Shown in pieces: positions 62,226 through 64,000 of a stretch of DNA of 64,000 bases (position 1 is the first letter of the stretch; each line of letters begins with the position of its first letter). A program made the translations under genes and the position numbers. This DNA comes from JAWKOK01 sp963765875 (GTDB taxonomy: Bacteria; Chloroflexota; Anaerolineae; Caldilineales; Caldilineaceae): assembly GCA_963765875.1 (NCBI GenBank), contig CAVXYK010000008.1, positions 186,001-250,000 on the forward strand, read 5' to 3'. Below the pieces are notes generated by a model. The model saw only the letters and a program-made list of their open reading frames with translations, made no database searches and had not been told where the DNA came from.

Positions 62226-64000
62226 TCACGCCAGCTCGACCTCCATCTCACGTTCCACCTCAAGGACATCGGCGGTTGTGCGCAGGATGGTATCTGGAAT
62301 CAGACTGATCGAATCGATGCCCTGTTCGACCAAGAAAGCGGCAAACTCCGGATAGTCGGATGGCGCCTGCCCGCAGATGCCGACCTTGCATCCATGGGCA
62401 TGTGCAGTCTCGATGAGCATAGAGCAGGAGCGACGCACCGCTGCGATACGCTCGTCAAAGAGTTCGGCGATCTGTGACGAGTCCCGATCCACGCCCAGCG
62501 TCAGCTGGGTCAGATCATTGGAGCCAATGGAGAAGCCGTCGAACAACTCAGCAAACTCATCGGCCATCAGGATGTTGGATGGAATTTCGGCCATCACATA
62601 GACCTCGAGTCCATCCTTGCCCCGTGGCAGGCCCTCCTCGGACATTACGTCGAGTACCTTCTGCCCCTCTGCCGGCGTACGACAGAACGGCACCATGACC
62701 AATAGATTGTTCAGGCCAAATTGCTCGCGCACGCGCCGGATGGCCTTGATCTCGAGCACAAAGCCTTCACGGTAGTCAGGGTGGTAGTAGCGACTGGCCC
62801 CGCGCCACCCGATCATGGGGTTGGCCTCTTCGGGTTCGAAGAGATAACCACCTACCAGGTGCGCATATTCGTTGGTCTTGAAGTCGGAAAGGCGCAGGAT
62901 GACCGGTTTCGGATAGAAGGCTGCGGCAATGGTGCTGATGCCCTGGGCCAGTTTGTCCACGAAAAACTCAACCTTGTCATTGTAGCCGACTGTGATCTCA
63001 TCCACCCGGACACGCACATCTTCCGGCAGCGTATCATACCGGGTAAGAGCCAGCGGATGGACCTGCACCCAGTTGGCAAAGATGAACTCCATGCGCGCCA
63101 GTCCCACACCGTCATTGGGGATGGCCGATTGCTTGAAAGCCATCTCGGGGCTGCCGATGTTCATCATGATTTGGGTACGCGGACGGGACATTTCGCTGAC
63201 GTCAACGGTCTGAACATCAAAGGCCATCTCGCCTGCATAGACCTTTCCTGCCTCGCCCTCTGCGCAACTAACGGTCGCCATCTGGCCTGTTTCAAGCACC
63301 TTCGTTGCGATGTTGCTGCCGACGATCGCAGGGATACCCAACTCACGCGAGACGATGGCGGCATGACTGGTGCGCCCGCCACGGTTGGTGACAATGGCGG
63401 CAGCGTTCTTCATGATCGGTTCCCAGTCCGGGTCAGTGATATCCGTCACCAGAATCTCACCGGGCTTGAAGTCTCGAATGTGGGCCACATTGGGAATCAC
63501 GCGTACCGTGCCGGTGGCAATTTTGTCGCCAACAGCCAGTCCGGTCAACAGGACTTCTCCCTCCTCCAGCAAGCGATAGGTCTCGATCTTGGTGATCTGG
63601 CGTTGGCTGTGGACAGTCTCCGGACGGGCCTGCACAATGAAGAGTTCACCGGTGAAGCCGTCCTTGGCCCACTCAATATCCATCGGCGTATCGGCCCCTC
63701 GCTTCTCCGTGTAGTAGTCCTCAATCACCATCGCCCATTCAGCCAGTTTGAGTACATCTTCGTCCGAAATCGAAAATCGATCGCGTTCTTCAATTGAGAC
63801 ATCGATGTTCTTGACCAGCTTGCTGCCGGACTCGTCGTAGACCATGCGCAGTTCTTTGGTGCCCAGCCGTTTTCCGATCAAAGGGCGATAGCCATCACGC
63901 AGGGTCGGCTTGAAGACGTAGAACTCATCCGGTGCGACCCGACCCTGGACCACGTTCTCGCCAAGACCGTAGGCTGACGTAATCAGGACAACGTCGCGGA
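62226..64000 (-). CDS. ppsA: Phosphoenolpyruvate synthase, N-terminus cut by window edge
   Basis: PEP synthase turns pyruvate and ATP into PEP, AMP and phosphate. The frame stays open to base 64000 (reading SAYGLGENVVQGRVAPDEFY), so the N-terminal nucleotide domain is mostly missing. The phosphohistidine domain is present as VTNRGGRTSHAAIVSRELGI, and the PEP-binding barrel carries GVGLARMEFIFANWVQVHPL, then NEYAHLVGG, NPMIGWRGASRYYHPDYREG, and the end GSNDLTQLTLGVDRDS with VGICGQAPSDYPEFA. About 590 residues are in the window. Its regulator lies directly downstream. Confidence 0.96.
   Translation of the reverse strand, partial: RDVVLITSAYGLGENVVQGRVAPDEFYVFKPTLRDGYRPLIGKRLGTKELRMVYDESGSKLVKNIDVSIEERDRFSISDEDVLKLAEWAMVIEDYYTEKRGADTPMDIEWAKDGFTGELFIVQARPETVHSQRQITKIETYRLLEEGEVLLTGLAVGDKIATGTVRVIPNVAHIRDFKPGEILVTDITDPDWEPIMKNAAAIVTNRGGRTSHAAIVSRELGIPAIVGSNIATKVLETGQMATVSCAEGEAGKVYAGEMAFDVQTVDVSEMSRPRTQIMMNIGSPEMAFKQSAIPNDGVGLARMEFIFANWVQVHPLALTRYDTLPEDVRVRVDEITVGYNDKVEFFVDKLAQGISTIAAAFYPKPVILRLSDFKTNEYAHLVGGYLFEPEEANPMIGWRGASRYYHPDYREGFVLEIKAIRRVREQFGLNNLLVMVPFCRTPAEGQKVLDVMSEEGLPRGKDGLEVYVMAEIPSNILMADEFAELFDGFSIGSNDLTQLTLGVDRDSSQIAELFDERIAAVRRSCSMLIETAHAHGCKVGICGQAPSDYPEFAAFLVEQGIDSISLIPDTILRTTADVLEVEREMEVELA

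Overview
The window looks like part of a bacterial chromosome, most probably from the phylum Chloroflexota (a Caldilinea/Anaerolineae-type lineage). This is inferred from the style of the division and RNA-polymerase genes, the long coiled-coil insert in RpoC, and the mix of PQQ-type sugar dehydrogenase, sulfatase and palindrome-rich spacers. No rRNA, tRNA, CRISPR array or intact transposon was seen.

Region 1 (1-20,358, minus strand) is a division and cell-wall (dcw) cluster. In transcript order it reads mraZ, rsmH, an ftsL-like gene, ftsI, murF, mraY, murD, ftsW, murG, two CvpA-like membrane genes, murC, murB, ddl, ftsQ, ftsA, ftsZ, and then nrdR cut by the window edge. murE is missing from its usual place. 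A good promoter (TAGACA-17-TATAAT) with three MraZ boxes at exact 10-bp spacing precedes mraZ. Region 2 (20,506-29,642, plus strand) holds rpoB and rpoC. It has its own promoter (TTGACA-17-TAGAAT), a leader of about 320 nt, a long hairpin between the two genes and a strong intrinsic terminator. RpoC carries an insert that reads like the C-terminal domain of RNA polymerase alpha; RpoB carries an insert of about 135 residues.

Region 3 (29,680-44,720) is mixed: a DinB-fold protein, a MATE efflux remnant, purD, a Na/Pi cotransporter with a PhoU domain beside a Pho-box-like triple repeat, a lipocalin-like hydratase-family lipoprotein, a Nudix hydrolase, a CorA-type transporter, a sugar dehydrogenase, RNase D, a PHP phosphoesterase, an integrase remnant, a TetR/HXXEE pair, a VOC protein and two truncated genes joined tail to tail. 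Region 4 (44,909-64,000) has a large FAD/Fe-S oxidoreductase, a sugar isomerase-like protein, a phosphoesterase with LysM repeats, alanine racemase, a sulfatase, an RraA-family protein, a histone-deacetylase-family protein, an ECF sigma cassette with an unrecognised repeat protein, a double UspA protein, a second Na/Pi-type transporter, and the PEP synthase regulator with PEP synthase (ppsA, cut by the window edge).

A dominant theme is frame disruption. At least a dozen genes, including essential ones (rpoB, rpoC, murC, alr, mraZ), are split by single-base frame changes although both halves keep intact conserved sequence. The simplest reading is indel error in the sequence, so those genes are given here as whole spans with the breaks noted. 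A second theme is that most sizeable spacers from 24 kb onward contain palindromic elements of several distinct families.
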